Counted from the stretch's first letter, positions 46,759 through 56,309 are shown. The stretch: DNA of 64,000 bases from an uncultured Flavobacteriales bacterium (GCA_913054135.1 CAJXJK010000007.1:1-64000), one strand, 5' to 3'. Numbers and translations are program-made. Notes: generated by a model not told the origin, from the sequence alone.

Positions 46759-47532
46759 TTATTTAACTCCCTTAAAAATTCTACGTCCCAAATATTGAAA
46801 GAATCTTGGGTGATAATGTAATTTGTCCTTTTCGCATAGAACCTTGACTTTTTTTGTTTGACCGCTCTTTAAGGCATCTACATTATTTCGAATTAGTTCT
46901 AAGCCTGAGATGTATTGGAGTAGTGGATAGGTTCTATAATTGTCTTTTGCCGAAGGCATGAGAATGACTTGATCTATAATCTTACCTGTATCAATTCCTG
47001 AATCAAGATAATGTAAAGTGACTCCAAATAAATCTTTGTTGTCATCATAGAGAGCCCAATATCCACCATGTACACCTCTATATTTTGGTGTGATGCCCAC
47101 ATGAATATTGACGATTGGAGCATTCAGCAATTCAATGGTTTTTTTCGAAAGGATTCTTGTTCCATTAATAAAGACGATATCGGTTTGAAGGTCCTTTATT
47201 AACGCATGAAATTCAGCTGAATTTACATTTTCTATGGATGAAATATCTGAGGTAAAATTTACTTGCAAATCGCCAAAAGGTGCCAGTAGTTGCTGTCTTC
47301 TTTTTTTTGAGCTTAATAAAGGTGCTATTAACTTTAAAAAGGCGACTTGCCCCATTGTTTTAATGAATCCGATTTTTTTAGTTCGGCGTTTGATTACCTC
47401 AGAAGCTGGGGGAGCATCCTCATAGATTATTTTTGTTATGCTCCAATGTTTTCCGACCTCTTGAATAAGGAGGTCAGTATTGGTTCCTTTACGCCCAATA
47501 ACTATGGCTTTATGTTCTCTAGATTGCTTCAA
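46759..47532 (-). CDS. Formyltransferase-family protein of the polysaccharide locus
   Basis: 257 residues starting at TTG 47532, overlapping the deacetylase gene by 14 bases. The formyltransferase core is present: INGTRILSKKTIE, NIHVGITPKYRGVHGGYWAL (the Asn-x-His pair) and YLDSGIDTGKII (catalytic Asp region). It lacks the C-terminal domain of methionyl-tRNA formyltransferase and is shorter, so a role in N-formylating an amino sugar in the surface polymer is more likely. N10-formyl-THF is the usual donor. Confidence 0.85.
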   Translation of the reverse strand: MKQSREHKAIVIGRKGTNTDLLIQEVGKHWSITKIIYEDAPPASEVIKRRTKKIGFIKTMGQVAFLKLIAPLLSSKKRRQQLLAPFGDLQVNFTSDISSIENVNSAEFHALIKDLQTDIVFINGTRILSKKTIELLNAPIVNIHVGITPKYRGVHGGYWALYDDNKDLFGVTLHYLDSGIDTGKIIDQVILMPSAKDNYRTYPLLQYISGLELIRNNVDALKSGQTKKVKVLCEKDKLHYHPRFFQYLGRRIFKGVK

Positions 47533-48478
47533 TTTCAGACATGTTTAAAGATTTAAAACCAAAAGTATTCTCAAGTTCTTTATAATGTTCAATGATCGAT
47601 TTCAATTGTTCAAAATGAGCTTCAGTAATTGTTGAGAAATTATGTGGGTGCCACCATAAATGATACAGTGTGCCAGTTTTTGCAGCCAAGGTCATTTCAG
47701 CTTTTATTCGCTTTATTTTTCTTTTTTCTAGGATTTCCTTGCCTGAATGAGGTCTGAAAAATCTGCTAGCTGGAATATTCAATACACCTGAAATTCTTTC
47801 TAAATCATTGATAGCAGTTGCCTGGGTGTTAGAAACTTTGTAGTAGGCGTCTAAGTACCTCATACCTTTCTTGCTGATACTTTCTTTAGCGTAAGCACTA
47901 TTTGACCAATAATTGTTTGCCTGATTTCCTCTGAAAGACACAATGCCGGCCTCAGAGCAAAGCTTTAAATAGTCTTTATTGATTTGGTTTCTAGGGAAAA
48001 CTATTGATTTGAAACTAGTGTTTAGTTTTTTTGAGACATTCTTCATGTCGGCTAAATCCGAAGAAAAATCTGAATCACTTTGTCCATCTTCAAGCGTATA
48101 GTAATGGCTGAAGGTATGAGAGCTTAGTTCTTGAAATTCGGTTTGAACAATTGCTTTAGCTTCTTTTAATCCGCTTAATAATTCAAACGGAATGTCATTG
48201 AATTTATCTTGTGAAAAAGGAAATGGAGAATAGTTTTGATTGACATAAGGTATTTGGCGATTTCCAAATTTTGAATTCAATTCTTCGAACGATTCTGTAG
48301 CAAGAAGTCCTACCATTGCCCAAGAAACATGAATCTTATTTGATTCAAATTCGCTAAGCATTTTCAAGACAATTTCTTCAACTTTTAAAAGCCCATCTTT
48401 CTTTTCATGCCAAGGAATTACATCATGAATTCCCCAAAATTTTTCAAAATCTAACGATATGCAAAAGACACCTTCAAT
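47519..48478 (-). CDS. Polysaccharide deacetylase-like protein, unusual or damaged start
   Basis: NodB-type polysaccharide deacetylase. The frame is open from 48508, but the first ATG/GTG/TTG in frame is TTG 48367, which would cut off the start of the catalytic domain. Upstream codons clearly encode that missing part (GVFCISLDFEKFWGIHD, the first conserved motif), so I start at ATT 48478, a rare codon; ATT 48499 is an alternative. Downstream motifs are IHVSWAMVGLLA, LSSHTFSHYY and FPRNQINKDY, with PHSG and LWWHPHNF near the end. ATG 48485 is one frame out, so a one-base indel is possible. It probably acts on a surface glycan or its precursor, coupled to the formyltransferase gene. Confidence 0.72.
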   Translation of the reverse strand: MEGVFCISLDFEKFWGIHDVIPWHEKKDGLLKVEEIVLKMLSEFESNKIHVSWAMVGLLATESFEELNSKFGNRQIPYVNQNYSPFPFSQDKFNDIPFELLSGLKEAKAIVQTEFQELSSHTFSHYYTLEDGQSDSDFSSDLADMKNVSKKLNTSFKSIVFPRNQINKDYLKLCSEAGIVSFRGNQANNYWSNSAYAKESISKKGMRYLDAYYKVSNTQATAINDLERISGVLNIPASRFFRPHSGKEILEKRKIKRIKAEMTLAAKTGTLYHLWWHPHNFSTITEAHFEQLKSIIEHYKELENTFGFKSLNMSEIEAI

Positions 48479-48564
48479 AACCCATTTTTTAGTGAAAATA
48501 GGAAATAATCACGGACCTACGCTAACTTTTAGTGTCCAAAGGGCGTAAAAAGTGAAAGCAAGAT

Positions 48565-49872
48565 ATGGTTGGGGTTTTTGATTGGGGAATATGGATAGTT
48601 TACTTTGTGTTAATGTACCTATTACTGATGGTGTACAGGAATACGAAAAGTGAAGAATATTATCGTTTTTTTCTTGCTGGATTCGGGGTTAAAGTACTTG
48701 GTGGATTAGGGTTCGCAATGATTTATGTCTACTACTATGGATTTGGCGACACCTTTGCATATTTCAACGGTTCTTCAGTGATGGCCGATTTGCTTGTTGA
48801 CAACCCTAATGATTACTTTAGATTGCTCTTCTCAGGAGCTGGCTCTTTCGCAGGAGACCTTAAAGTGCACACTTCACAAATTGTTTATGCCACCGGACCA
48901 GAAGAGTGGTTCATGATCAAATTACTCTCACCAATTACTTTTATATGTTTCAAGTCATACCTTGTTATCACACTTTTCACCTCTCTGTTCTCTTTTTATG
49001 GGGCTTGGAAGCTGTTTTTGGTATTTCGAAAAATCTTGCCGAATAAAGAATTCTTGTGCTTTGTGGCAGCATTCCTGATTCCATCAACCATGTTCTGGGG
49101 TGGAGGTATTATGAAAGATACTTTCACTTTAGGAAGCATGAACTTGTTGATTTACTTCACTTATCAAATGTTATTTGAGAAGAAGTGGTCGCTCAAGTAC
49201 ATCTTTAGTGCTGTTCTGTGTATCGTTATTATTTATATGCTCAAGGCTTATATCTTTTTGTGCTTTATACCTGCAGTGCTATTTGGTATAAACGCTTTAA
49301 TGAAGGTGAGGTTTGACAATGCGATTATAAGAAGGCTGATGAATTTGTTCGTTATTACTACATCTGTTGTAGTGGTGTTGGCTGTTTCGAATTTCGTTGG
49401 GGAGAACTCATCAAAATATAGCGTTGAAGGACTAGAAGGCAGAGTGAAAGGTTTTCACACTTGGCATACTTCTCAAGGAGGGTCAGCTTATGATTTGGGA
49501 GTGACTGATTATACACCCTTAGGAGTTTTATCTAAAATTCCTGCCTCTCTAAATGTCACTTTTTTTAGGCCCTATATATGGGAGGCTCGAAATCCTGTGG
49601 TGTTTATTGCAGCCATTGAAAGTCTTGTCTTTCTTGGGCTCATCTTGTTTTCGTTTTATAAACAAAGATTGCGGGTGTTTTCAAAGTTTGTTTCTCACCC
49701 AATGATTATTATTTTCTTGGTGTACTGCTTAATCTTTGGTTTTGTAGTAGGATTCACTTCTTACAATTTTGGAGCCCTAGGTAGATACAAAATCCCAATA
49801 TTCGCACTGTTTGCTTTTCTAGTATTCTATGTAAGTGTTAAAGGAAACCCTAAAATTGAAGACAGGACTTAG
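48565..49872 (+). CDS. Polytopic membrane protein of the polysaccharide locus
   Basis: 435 residues with ten or more hydrophobic helices and one longer soluble loop (~285-335). A conserved-looking YYYGFGDTFAYFNGS lies after the second helix, and MFWGGGIMKDTF is in mid-protein. The pattern (membrane protein with an acidic first loop) recalls GT-C glycosyltransferases or Wzy-like polymerases, but I see no decisive motif. It is the only plus-strand gene in the locus and converges with the last glycosyltransferase gene, overlapping by 4 bases. It could be the polymerase that the locus otherwise lacks. Confidence 0.65.
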   Translation: MVGVFDWGIWIVYFVLMYLLLMVYRNTKSEEYYRFFLAGFGVKVLGGLGFAMIYVYYYGFGDTFAYFNGSSVMADLLVDNPNDYFRLLFSGAGSFAGDLKVHTSQIVYATGPEEWFMIKLLSPITFICFKSYLVITLFTSLFSFYGAWKLFLVFRKILPNKEFLCFVAAFLIPSTMFWGGGIMKDTFTLGSMNLLIYFTYQMLFEKKWSLKYIFSAVLCIVIIYMLKAYIFLCFIPAVLFGINALMKVRFDNAIIRRLMNLFVITTSVVVVLAVSNFVGENSSKYSVEGLEGRVKGFHTWHTSQGGSAYDLGVTDYTPLGVLSKIPASLNVTFFRPYIWEARNPVVFIAAIESLVFLGLILFSFYKQRLRVFSKFVSHPMIIIFLVYCLIFGFVVGFTSYNFGALGRYKIPIFALFAFLVFYVSVKGNPKIEDRT

Positions 49873-50975
49873 GATTGTTGAGCAACTTCTTGATAGATTT
49901 TTCTGAGTTGAATAGCATTCTTTTCCCAGCTGAACATTTTGGCGTAATCTATTTTACTCGTGCTAACGAATTCTTGATTCACCGCTAACTCCATTCCTTT
50001 CACAATTTCTTCTACGCTTTCGGGATCTACCAAAATTGCGTGTTCATTTCCAACTTCAGCAGTCGCTCCGCGGTTTGAAGTTATAACTGCTTTACCGAAA
50101 GAAAATCCTTCAATAATTGGAAATCCGAATCCTTCAAAAAGGGAAGGGAAAACAACCGCCTGGCAGTCGTGATAAAGAAGCTTTAATGTGTTATTGGATA
50201 CTTCATTTAATTGATGGATTCTATCTTGAGTAAGAGCTTCGTTCAAGTAGTTATGACCGGCAAGCACTAAATGAATACCTGGATTACTTTTTTTATACTC
50301 TTCAAAGGCAGCTATGATTCGCGTAATATTTTTGTGCTCTCTTATTTGCCCCACATAAAGTAAGTATGAAGATGGCAAATTGAGCTTTTTTCTCTCAGCT
50401 TCTAAAACCTCTTCATCAATGTCGTTAAAATCAGATTCCAATCCATTATGCAAAACTTCAAATCGCTTGTCGTTAGTTGAGTAGCCATGAAGTTTAGAAA
50501 GTTCTTCTTTGACACTTTCAGAAACAAAAAGCACCTTTTTTGAATGCTTCAAGGTCTTTTTGATTGCCCACTTAAAATACTGTGTTTTTAATCCTGTCGG
50601 ATCATTAAACTTTTTAATTTTCCTTGAGTAATTAGAATCATGTATTGTTGCGATTACTGGAGTGTTTCCAGTTTTAAAGGGAGCATCTAAATGTGGGTAG
50701 TGATAAACATCTGCATTAAATGATGAAATCACTTTTTTCATTGAAATGTAGTTCCTTGGACCCATATGAGGGAGGTCAATGGTGTGAAATCGAATATTAG
50801 CATGCTTTTCTAAGATCGTGTATATCGAATTAGTTTTCTCAATTGTCGGATTCAATAAAAGATCGATTTCGTCCTCAGGATGCAAAGTTAAATAGGCATC
50901 TAAAAGACAAATTATATATCTGCTAATACCACTATAGTAATTCAGATGAACGCGTGCATCAAATAGAATCTTCAT
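49869..50975 (-). CDS. Glycosyltransferase family 4
   Basis: 368 residues, GT-B fold, retaining GT4 type. Seen: N-terminal Rossmann half with a YSGISRYIICLLDAY glycine loop, LLYVGQIREHKNITRIIAAF at the start of the C-terminal half, and VFPSLFEGFGFPIIEGFSFGKAVI, the nucleotide-sugar E-x7-E signature. It transfers a sugar from an NDP-sugar to the growing surface glycan at the cytoplasmic face. It is the last gene of the 13-gene minus-strand operon and is coupled (ATGA) to the FkbM gene before it. Confidence 0.92.
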   Translation of the reverse strand: MKILFDARVHLNYYSGISRYIICLLDAYLTLHPEDEIDLLLNPTIEKTNSIYTILEKHANIRFHTIDLPHMGPRNYISMKKVISSFNADVYHYPHLDAPFKTGNTPVIATIHDSNYSRKIKKFNDPTGLKTQYFKWAIKKTLKHSKKVLFVSESVKEELSKLHGYSTNDKRFEVLHNGLESDFNDIDEEVLEAERKKLNLPSSYLLYVGQIREHKNITRIIAAFEEYKKSNPGIHLVLAGHNYLNEALTQDRIHQLNEVSNNTLKLLYHDCQAVVFPSLFEGFGFPIIEGFSFGKAVITSNRGATAEVGNEHAILVDPESVEEIVKGMELAVNQEFVSTSKIDYAKMFSWEKNAIQLRKIYQEVAQQS

Positions 50976-51775
50976 GAGTTGATTAAGGATTCAAATTTGC
51001 TTGATTGAGCTTGATGGATTAAGAAATAATATCCATCCGAGGGATGTTTCTGAACATTCAAACTAAGAGATAGCGGCCCTTTGAGAGTCTCTTTTAATTC
51101 ATAAAATTCATATCCTAACTCATTCTTTAATACATCAGAAAAATAGGCTGGCGTATGTCCTGCTCTGAGCATGCAGGTGTGAGAAAACTCAATCAATATC
51201 GTTGGCTGATGCTTAGTCAATAGTTCACGCATACCTTCAACGGCAATAGGTTCATGCCCTTCAATATCCATTTTGACAAAATCAATTGAGCCCTGAATAT
51301 CGAGATCATCAAGCTTGATTGTTTTAACCGTGTGTTCATCAGAGTTTTCTTCCTTCTCATTTCCTATATACGCAACTCCAGTATTTGGGCCACCAAAATC
51401 AAGTAAGGGAAGTTGCATGGTTATTTCTCCTTCAGCATTGCTGACGGCTGCGTGATGCAAGTCAATATTTGTTAAGCCAAAACCTTTAACAACCTGTGTT
51501 AGCACATCAAATGTGAAAGGGATTGGTTCAAAAGCAATCACTTTTCCTTTCAAACATTTTTGAGCCATTTTCACACAATAGTGCCCGTAGTTAGCTCCTA
51601 AATCAAGGACTATAGAATCCTCTTTGATGAAATTCTCTGAAAATGAAAGTTCGATTTCATCATACTTGTTGTTCTTTATGTCTTGAATTTTTCCCTTTAC
51701 ATAGGCTTTTTTATAGCCCTTTTCTCCTCCAACTTTGAAGATGATTTTTTTAAGAGATGATTTCAGCTTTGACAT
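50972..51775 (-). CDS. FkbM family methyltransferase
   Basis: 267 residues. SAM-binding motif SIVLDLGANYGHYCVKMA, acidic loop VIAFEPIPFTFDVL and the FkbM-type FVKMDIEGHEP. The family O-methylates sugars in surface glycans or natural products. It is one of three FkbM genes in this operon. It is coupled by ATGA to the next glycosyltransferase gene and lies 22 bases after the previous one. Confidence 0.92.
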   Translation of the reverse strand: MSKLKSSLKKIIFKVGGEKGYKKAYVKGKIQDIKNNKYDEIELSFSENFIKEDSIVLDLGANYGHYCVKMAQKCLKGKVIAFEPIPFTFDVLTQVVKGFGLTNIDLHHAAVSNAEGEITMQLPLLDFGGPNTGVAYIGNEKEENSDEHTVKTIKLDDLDIQGSIDFVKMDIEGHEPIAVEGMRELLTKHQPTILIEFSHTCMLRAGHTPAYFSDVLKNELGYEFYELKETLKGPLSLSLNVQKHPSDGYYFLIHQAQSSKFESLINS

Positions 51776-51797
51776 AATAGAACAACAAAGGTAAGGC

Positions 51798-52868
51798 TTA
51801 TGTTAAACTTTGTATTAGTTGAATGTAATTTTGGGCCATTTTATTGGCCGAATAAAACGCTACTATTGTCTCTCTATTTTTCTTCCCAATTTCTTCTAAT
51901 TGTGACTGGCTTTCAATTGCCATTTTCATTTTTTGATAAAGATCTTCATGGTTTCCTGATTGATATAACCATCCGTTCACTTCATCTTTTACAATTAGTT
52001 TGTTATTCTCAATATCTGAAGTGATAATAGGAAGTTCAGATGCCATGGCTTGCAAAATTGCCGTACTCATATTTTCGGCATGCGTGGCATGTGAGTATAT
52101 GCTTATGTTTTGATAGAAGTTCACCATTTCATTTTCAGATAAAAGTCCAAGAAACTTCACATTTGGGCTTATTCCCAATTTAATGGCTTGCTTTTTAAGG
52201 CTAATCTTTAAAGGGCCATCTCCTGCTAAATGCAATTCTGATAATGGGTATTCATTTACAATTTTAGAAAAAGCTATCAATAAATTATGATGGTCTTTCA
52301 CTTCAACCATCCTTCCAGCCAAACCAAAAATTATTTTGTCAGTTTTTACAGTTGGTTTAAAGAGGAATGTATCTATTCCGTTTTGAATGAGTTCAACCCT
52401 TCCCTTATTGCCATAAAGCGTTTGGTTTTCCGCAATCATATTTTCATTTAAGCAAACAACTGCATCCGCCTTTTTAAGGGCATATTTGCTTAAAAAATGT
52501 AAAAACTTAGATTTGCTTTGATTGTTCTCATGTTCAACATAGATTGAGATAGCATTATTTCGCTTAGCAAATTTCGAAGCCGTAATTATCAATTCATTAT
52601 TATGGATGATGATAACATCAGGATTTGTCTTTGTTAGATATTCTTTAAAAAGCCGAGATGCTTTCAGGTATCTTTTCTGTTTTTTAGGAATGACATGAGA
52701 TGGAATATTCAGCTGATTGCATTTTTGAATATAATCTTGATTAACCTCATCTACGCCATAAAAAACTAAATGATTATTGTATAGCTTACCGAACTCATTT
52801 TCTATTAATGGGAACACTACATTGCCATGTCCGCCGAGCCCTGAAAAGATTACGTGAACAATTTTCAT
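51798..52868 (-). CDS. Glycosyltransferase family 4
   Basis: 356 residues. N-terminal glycine-rich loop (FSGLGGHGNVVF), IFGLAGRMVEVKDHHNLLIAF at the domain junction, and the GT4 donor-binding segment YSHATHAENMSTAILQAMASELPII. Sugar specificity cannot be read from sequence. It is coupled by ATGA to the GINT1-like gene. Confidence 0.92.
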   Translation of the reverse strand: MKIVHVIFSGLGGHGNVVFPLIENEFGKLYNNHLVFYGVDEVNQDYIQKCNQLNIPSHVIPKKQKRYLKASRLFKEYLTKTNPDVIIIHNNELIITASKFAKRNNAISIYVEHENNQSKSKFLHFLSKYALKKADAVVCLNENMIAENQTLYGNKGRVELIQNGIDTFLFKPTVKTDKIIFGLAGRMVEVKDHHNLLIAFSKIVNEYPLSELHLAGDGPLKISLKKQAIKLGISPNVKFLGLLSENEMVNFYQNISIYSHATHAENMSTAILQAMASELPIITSDIENNKLIVKDEVNGWLYQSGNHEDLYQKMKMAIESQSQLEEIGKKNRETIVAFYSANKMAQNYIQLIQSLT

Positions 52869-53716
52869 GAGAAGAGTTTTCTTTTAATCCGCCTTAATGG
52901 CTTCAATGCTGAAAAATAGGTCTTCTTCACATCAAATACAATCTTATCTCCAAATTGATTAATAGTATGAAATCCTGAATATCCTTCAGGAGGATCAATT
53001 CTAGCTACTTCTTCTTCAGCATATAGATCTTGAGAGAGGCTCGTGATTTTGAAAATAACCACGCCTTTTCCGTATCCTTTTTTACAATTTTGGCCTAACC
53101 TGTAAAGTTCGTTATCTACGTTAAATAGATTGCCGGCCATTCTTCCTCCAATAGCTGTTACGCAAATTGGGCTAGATGAGTGTTTCTCCCAATTTTCAAA
53201 ATCTTTTGAAACAAAAAGATGAAGCTCTTCATTTTGTTTACCATTTTGAAGTCCGGCAAATAACCAATAAGTGTCATTGTAGAAATAAACAATTGGGTCA
53301 ACCAATGCTGAATTCAAGAATAATTTCGCCTTGAGGTCATTGACATTGTAAATGGTTGTTTCCTTATTGTAAGACGACTCTGGAATCATCTTCAAAACAC
53401 CATCTATTTCAATTAAAAATGGGAAAGATAGGTGCCAGTTTTCTTTCAGAAAAGTCTTTTCGTTACTTAGTTTTCCGTCTGCCAAGTTTAACTTTGACAA
53501 TGATCCATGTTGACTTTTGAAATCGAAGCGTTCACAAATAATATTGTCATGCCCTAAGGATGAATGCCAAAATGGGTCTGCGTAGTAATACTCTTTTGAA
53601 GTAGCATAAAAGGTCGCCTTCTCGAAATCAATTCCGTTCTGAATTACTTCAGAAAGATTGAAAGGAGCTGTTCCAATCATCCAATGGTCTTCGTAGAAAT
53701 AATTAAAGAGTCCCAT
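52865..53716 (-). CDS. GINT1-like (GH43-type propeller) glycan protein
   Basis: 283 residues with a five-bladed propeller look: YYYADPFWHSS, FPFLIEIDGVLKMIPESSYN, ALVDPIVYFYNDTYWLFAG and GGRMAGNLFNVDNELYRLGQNC. This resembles the N-terminal domain of plant glucosamine inositolphosphorylceramide transferase (GINT1), which recurs in bacterial glycan loci, often with formyltransferases. Whether it transfers, hydrolyses or only binds sugar is unknown. It overlaps the FAD-protein gene by 14 bases and the next glycosyltransferase gene by 4, so it is inside the operon. Confidence 0.78.
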   Translation of the reverse strand: MGLFNYFYEDHWMIGTAPFNLSEVIQNGIDFEKATFYATSKEYYYADPFWHSSLGHDNIICERFDFKSQHGSLSKLNLADGKLSNEKTFLKENWHLSFPFLIEIDGVLKMIPESSYNKETTIYNVNDLKAKLFLNSALVDPIVYFYNDTYWLFAGLQNGKQNEELHLFVSKDFENWEKHSSSPICVTAIGGRMAGNLFNVDNELYRLGQNCKKGYGKGVVIFKITSLSQDLYAEEEVARIDPPEGYSGFHTINQFGDKIVFDVKKTYFSALKPLRRIKRKLFS

Positions 53717-54785
53717 TTAATATTGGATTTGAAATCATACTCAAGATTAAGTCACTCGTATCAAACTCTTCAATGGTCCCATTTGAAAGTTTGCTTAAAT
53801 CGTATGCAGATTTATTTTTTTTCACATTTAAAACATATGGCTCGTAGTGCGATTTTAGCAGTTTGTTTGATTCCTCAATGATCCCGAAATCTAATAGCTT
53901 ATTGTGAATTTCTCTCGCAAGTTGGCTTTGCTCCAAATCAGTGGGCATGTCTTCATAGGTTCTAACAGAAAGATTATTTTCTTGAACTCCGTTAGATTTT
54001 TTAATTGAAATACAGAGTACACCTTTACCTTTCGTATCTGTGTACAATCCCACATTACTGATGAGGTTTATTAAATCATCACCCACTACATCCACAAAGC
54101 TAATATGGTCAATCTCTTTTTCAAATAAGAAAACGTAATGTTCAGAAACGTAGTTCTCGTATTCGTAGCTTATAGATTTATTTTCAATCTGAAATTTTTC
54201 TGTTTTATAGTTCTTAGGAAGATATAGTTTCGAAGTGCTTAATGAGCTTCCGTCTTTAAGCTTCAAAAGAGCTTTTCCATTGCTTACTGAGATTTCAGTA
54301 ATGCTGTTTTGAGAGATATTACAATCTGTTTTATTCAATCCGCTTACTAATTCTTGACAGCCACCATTGAAATAGAAGTAAGGTTGAATTTCGTTCTTTT
54401 TGAACAGGTTACCTATTTTATCCACTCTGTACATTTCCAATAGTTTGGATTTGCTGAAAGTCTTTGAAAGAAGCAGAAAGTTAATTTTTAAAGAATTCAT
54501 AAATGATTCTCCTTTTCTAGTGCGGTAAAGTGTCTTGGGGGGAATCTGCATTTGATCCGGTAGAAGTTGACTTTTTTGCAAGAGTTCAAATCCTTTTTGA
54601 TAATTCTTAAGAATATGGCATCCAACCTCTAAATTATTTATCCCCCATAGTTCTGACGTATACCAAGCTCCACCCATCCGATCACTCTGCTCAATTAGAA
54701 GAGAGTTTTCTTTTTTGCAAAGTGCAGCATGGCTCATCATCATGAGCGGGCTACTACCTAAAAATATGGAGTCATATTGCGTCAT
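53703..54785 (-). CDS. FAD/NAD-binding oxidoreductase-like protein
   Basis: 360 residues from ATG 54785, whose ATGA overlaps the upstream stop codon; the longer frame to 54809 is not needed. The N-terminal dinucleotide fold (DSIFLGSSPLMMMSHAALC, then LLIEQSDRMGGAWYTSE) resembles amine-oxidase, protoporphyrinogen-oxidase or UDP-galactopyranose-mutase-like flavoproteins, but the GxGxxG is degenerate (GSSPLM). A mutase-like or sugar oxidoreductase role within the operon is plausible but unproven. Confidence 0.7.
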   Translation of the reverse strand: MTQYDSIFLGSSPLMMMSHAALCKKENSLLIEQSDRMGGAWYTSELWGINNLEVGCHILKNYQKGFELLQKSQLLPDQMQIPPKTLYRTRKGESFMNSLKINFLLLSKTFSKSKLLEMYRVDKIGNLFKKNEIQPYFYFNGGCQELVSGLNKTDCNISQNSITEISVSNGKALLKLKDGSSLSTSKLYLPKNYKTEKFQIENKSISYEYENYVSEHYVFLFEKEIDHISFVDVVGDDLINLISNVGLYTDTKGKGVLCISIKKSNGVQENNLSVRTYEDMPTDLEQSQLAREIHNKLLDFGIIEESNKLLKSHYEPYVLNVKKNKSAYDLSKLSNGTIEEFDTSDLILSMISNPILNGTL

Positions 54786-55438
54786 GATGACTTTTTTAGT
54801 AATGCACAACTTGCGCGAACGGGTTTATGAATCTTTGGAACATATTTTATCAAATTCCACCAAGTTTTCGGCTTATAAAAAGGTACGAAAAGTCTAATAA
54901 AAGTGATGAAAAATGCCTTTTTATCTTGCCAAAGGTGTTTGATAAATGAATCGCTACTCACCAATGTTGCGTTTATAATTTCGGTAGCCGGAAAAAGTTG
55001 GCAAAGCTCTTCGGGTGAAGGTCTATATAAAGTATCAACGGGGTCGGCAACATACGGATACCTGTTAGATACTGAAACCATTAAGAGCGAGTTCTCAGGC
55101 ATCATTTGAATGAGCGATTTTGCAAATTTTTCTTTGTCAGCAATATTGGTTAAAACATTGGCGCAAATAAGCAATTGAAATTTTTCTCCCTTAAGTTGAT
55201 CTATAAAATCGTCATCAAGTAAATCCCCAACTATGTCGACACTTTCAGAATCTTTAATGTCAATGTTTTTTATGATGCCACCTTTTGTAATTCGATTACT
55301 CAAAGCTTTGATCCAAGGCTGCAGTTCGTAATGAGATTCATCTGAACTGCCAATGTTCGCCACAGGGTAAATCTGAATCTTTTCTTTCTCTAAAAAATCC
55401 AATTGTGATGAAATCCACTCAGCTTCTTCTTTTAACAT
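54782..55438 (-). CDS. Class I SAM-dependent methyltransferase-like protein
   Basis: 218 residues. The fold of a Rossmann methyltransferase is suggested by YPVANIGSSDESHYELQPW (motif I region), DIKDSESVDIVGDLLDD and FQLLICANVLTNIADKEKF, followed by LMVSVSNRYPYVADP. The glycine motif is atypical. It overlaps the glycosyltransferase 2 gene by 20 bases and the FAD-protein gene by ATGA. It probably modifies a sugar of the polymer. Confidence 0.75.
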   Translation of the reverse strand: MLKEEAEWISSQLDFLEKEKIQIYPVANIGSSDESHYELQPWIKALSNRITKGGIIKNIDIKDSESVDIVGDLLDDDFIDQLKGEKFQLLICANVLTNIADKEKFAKSLIQMMPENSLLMVSVSNRYPYVADPVDTLYRPSPEELCQLFPATEIINATLVSSDSFIKHLWQDKKAFFITFIRLFVPFYKPKTWWNLIKYVPKIHKPVRASCALLKKSS

Positions 55439-56309
55439 TCAAGAGGTGTTTAATAGTTGCCAAAGTTCTTTTTGAGAACAGTGCACTTGGCTTTTTACTT
55501 AAAGCTTTACGAAGATAATGAATTGCTTTCTTTCTAAAACCTCTTCCTTCAATTGCAGCTGCCAGGGCTGTCATTGAATACATTTCAAACAAAATTCTTT
55601 TTTCGAACTTGGCTAAAATGTTGTGATGATTTTTGATGAGAATATTGAAGTATTTTAAGGCTACCTCAAAGTTTTTTGATTTCATGTTTGACATGGTACT
55701 TCCTTCATGCAGGATGTATTTGAAGCTTGGTATATTTTCATACTGTAATTCGTAAGCAAGAGATAATTTCAATATGAAATACCAATCTTCACAAATTATG
55801 AACTCTCTATCAGTATTGAAAGGATGTTCTTTATATGCTGCGCTTTGCACAAAAGTGCCGTTCAGATGAACATAGTTTTTGTGGCAAACGACTTCGTTTA
55901 AGTCCCCCTCAAAAGTTCTTTTGTTGCCATTCTCAGTTCCCGTTTCATCACAATAAAGCCAAGGATAGCAAAGTACCTTAGTTTCTTTGTTTGATTGTAT
56001 ATTATCATAGGCCTTTTGAAGATGATGTACTAACATCAGGTCATCTGAATCAAAGAAATTGAGGAATTCTCCCTGCGCTTTTTGGGCGCCAAAATCTCTA
56101 GCAGCACCTCTTTCACCATTTTCTTTATAAAAGTACTTGATTCGATTATCATCAATTGCCGAAATCACTTCTTTTGTGTTGTCAGTGCTTCCATCATCAA
56201 CAATGATTAGTTCCCAATCTTCAAACTCTTGATTGATGATTGAATGTATTGTATTCTCAATGCGGTCAGCTCGATTATAGGACGGTATGATTACTGAGAA
56301 AAATGGCAT
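55419..56309 (-). CDS. Glycosyltransferase family 2
   Basis: 296 residues, GT-A fold. SVIIPSYNRADRIENTIHSI, then LIIVDDGSTDNT and GEFLNFFDSDDLM (the metal-binding DxD) identify GT2. CEDWYFILKLSLAYELQ is the downstream catalytic region. It shares one base (TAATG) with the FkbM gene and overlaps the methyltransferase gene by 20. It adds one sugar to a lipid-linked or nascent glycan. Confidence 0.94.
   Translation of the reverse strand: MPFFSVIIPSYNRADRIENTIHSIINQEFEDWELIIVDDGSTDNTKEVISAIDDNRIKYFYKENGERGAARDFGAQKAQGEFLNFFDSDDLMLVHHLQKAYDNIQSNKETKVLCYPWLYCDETGTENGNKRTFEGDLNEVVCHKNYVHLNGTFVQSAAYKEHPFNTDREFIICEDWYFILKLSLAYELQYENIPSFKYILHEGSTMSNMKSKNFEVALKYFNILIKNHHNILAKFEKRILFEMYSMTALAAAIEGRGFRKKAIHYLRKALSKKPSALFSKRTLATIKHLLNVKRRS

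Noticed and set aside
47519-48367. TTG 48367 as the start of the deacetylase
   Set aside because: It would remove the first catalytic motif, which is clearly encoded in frame just upstream.
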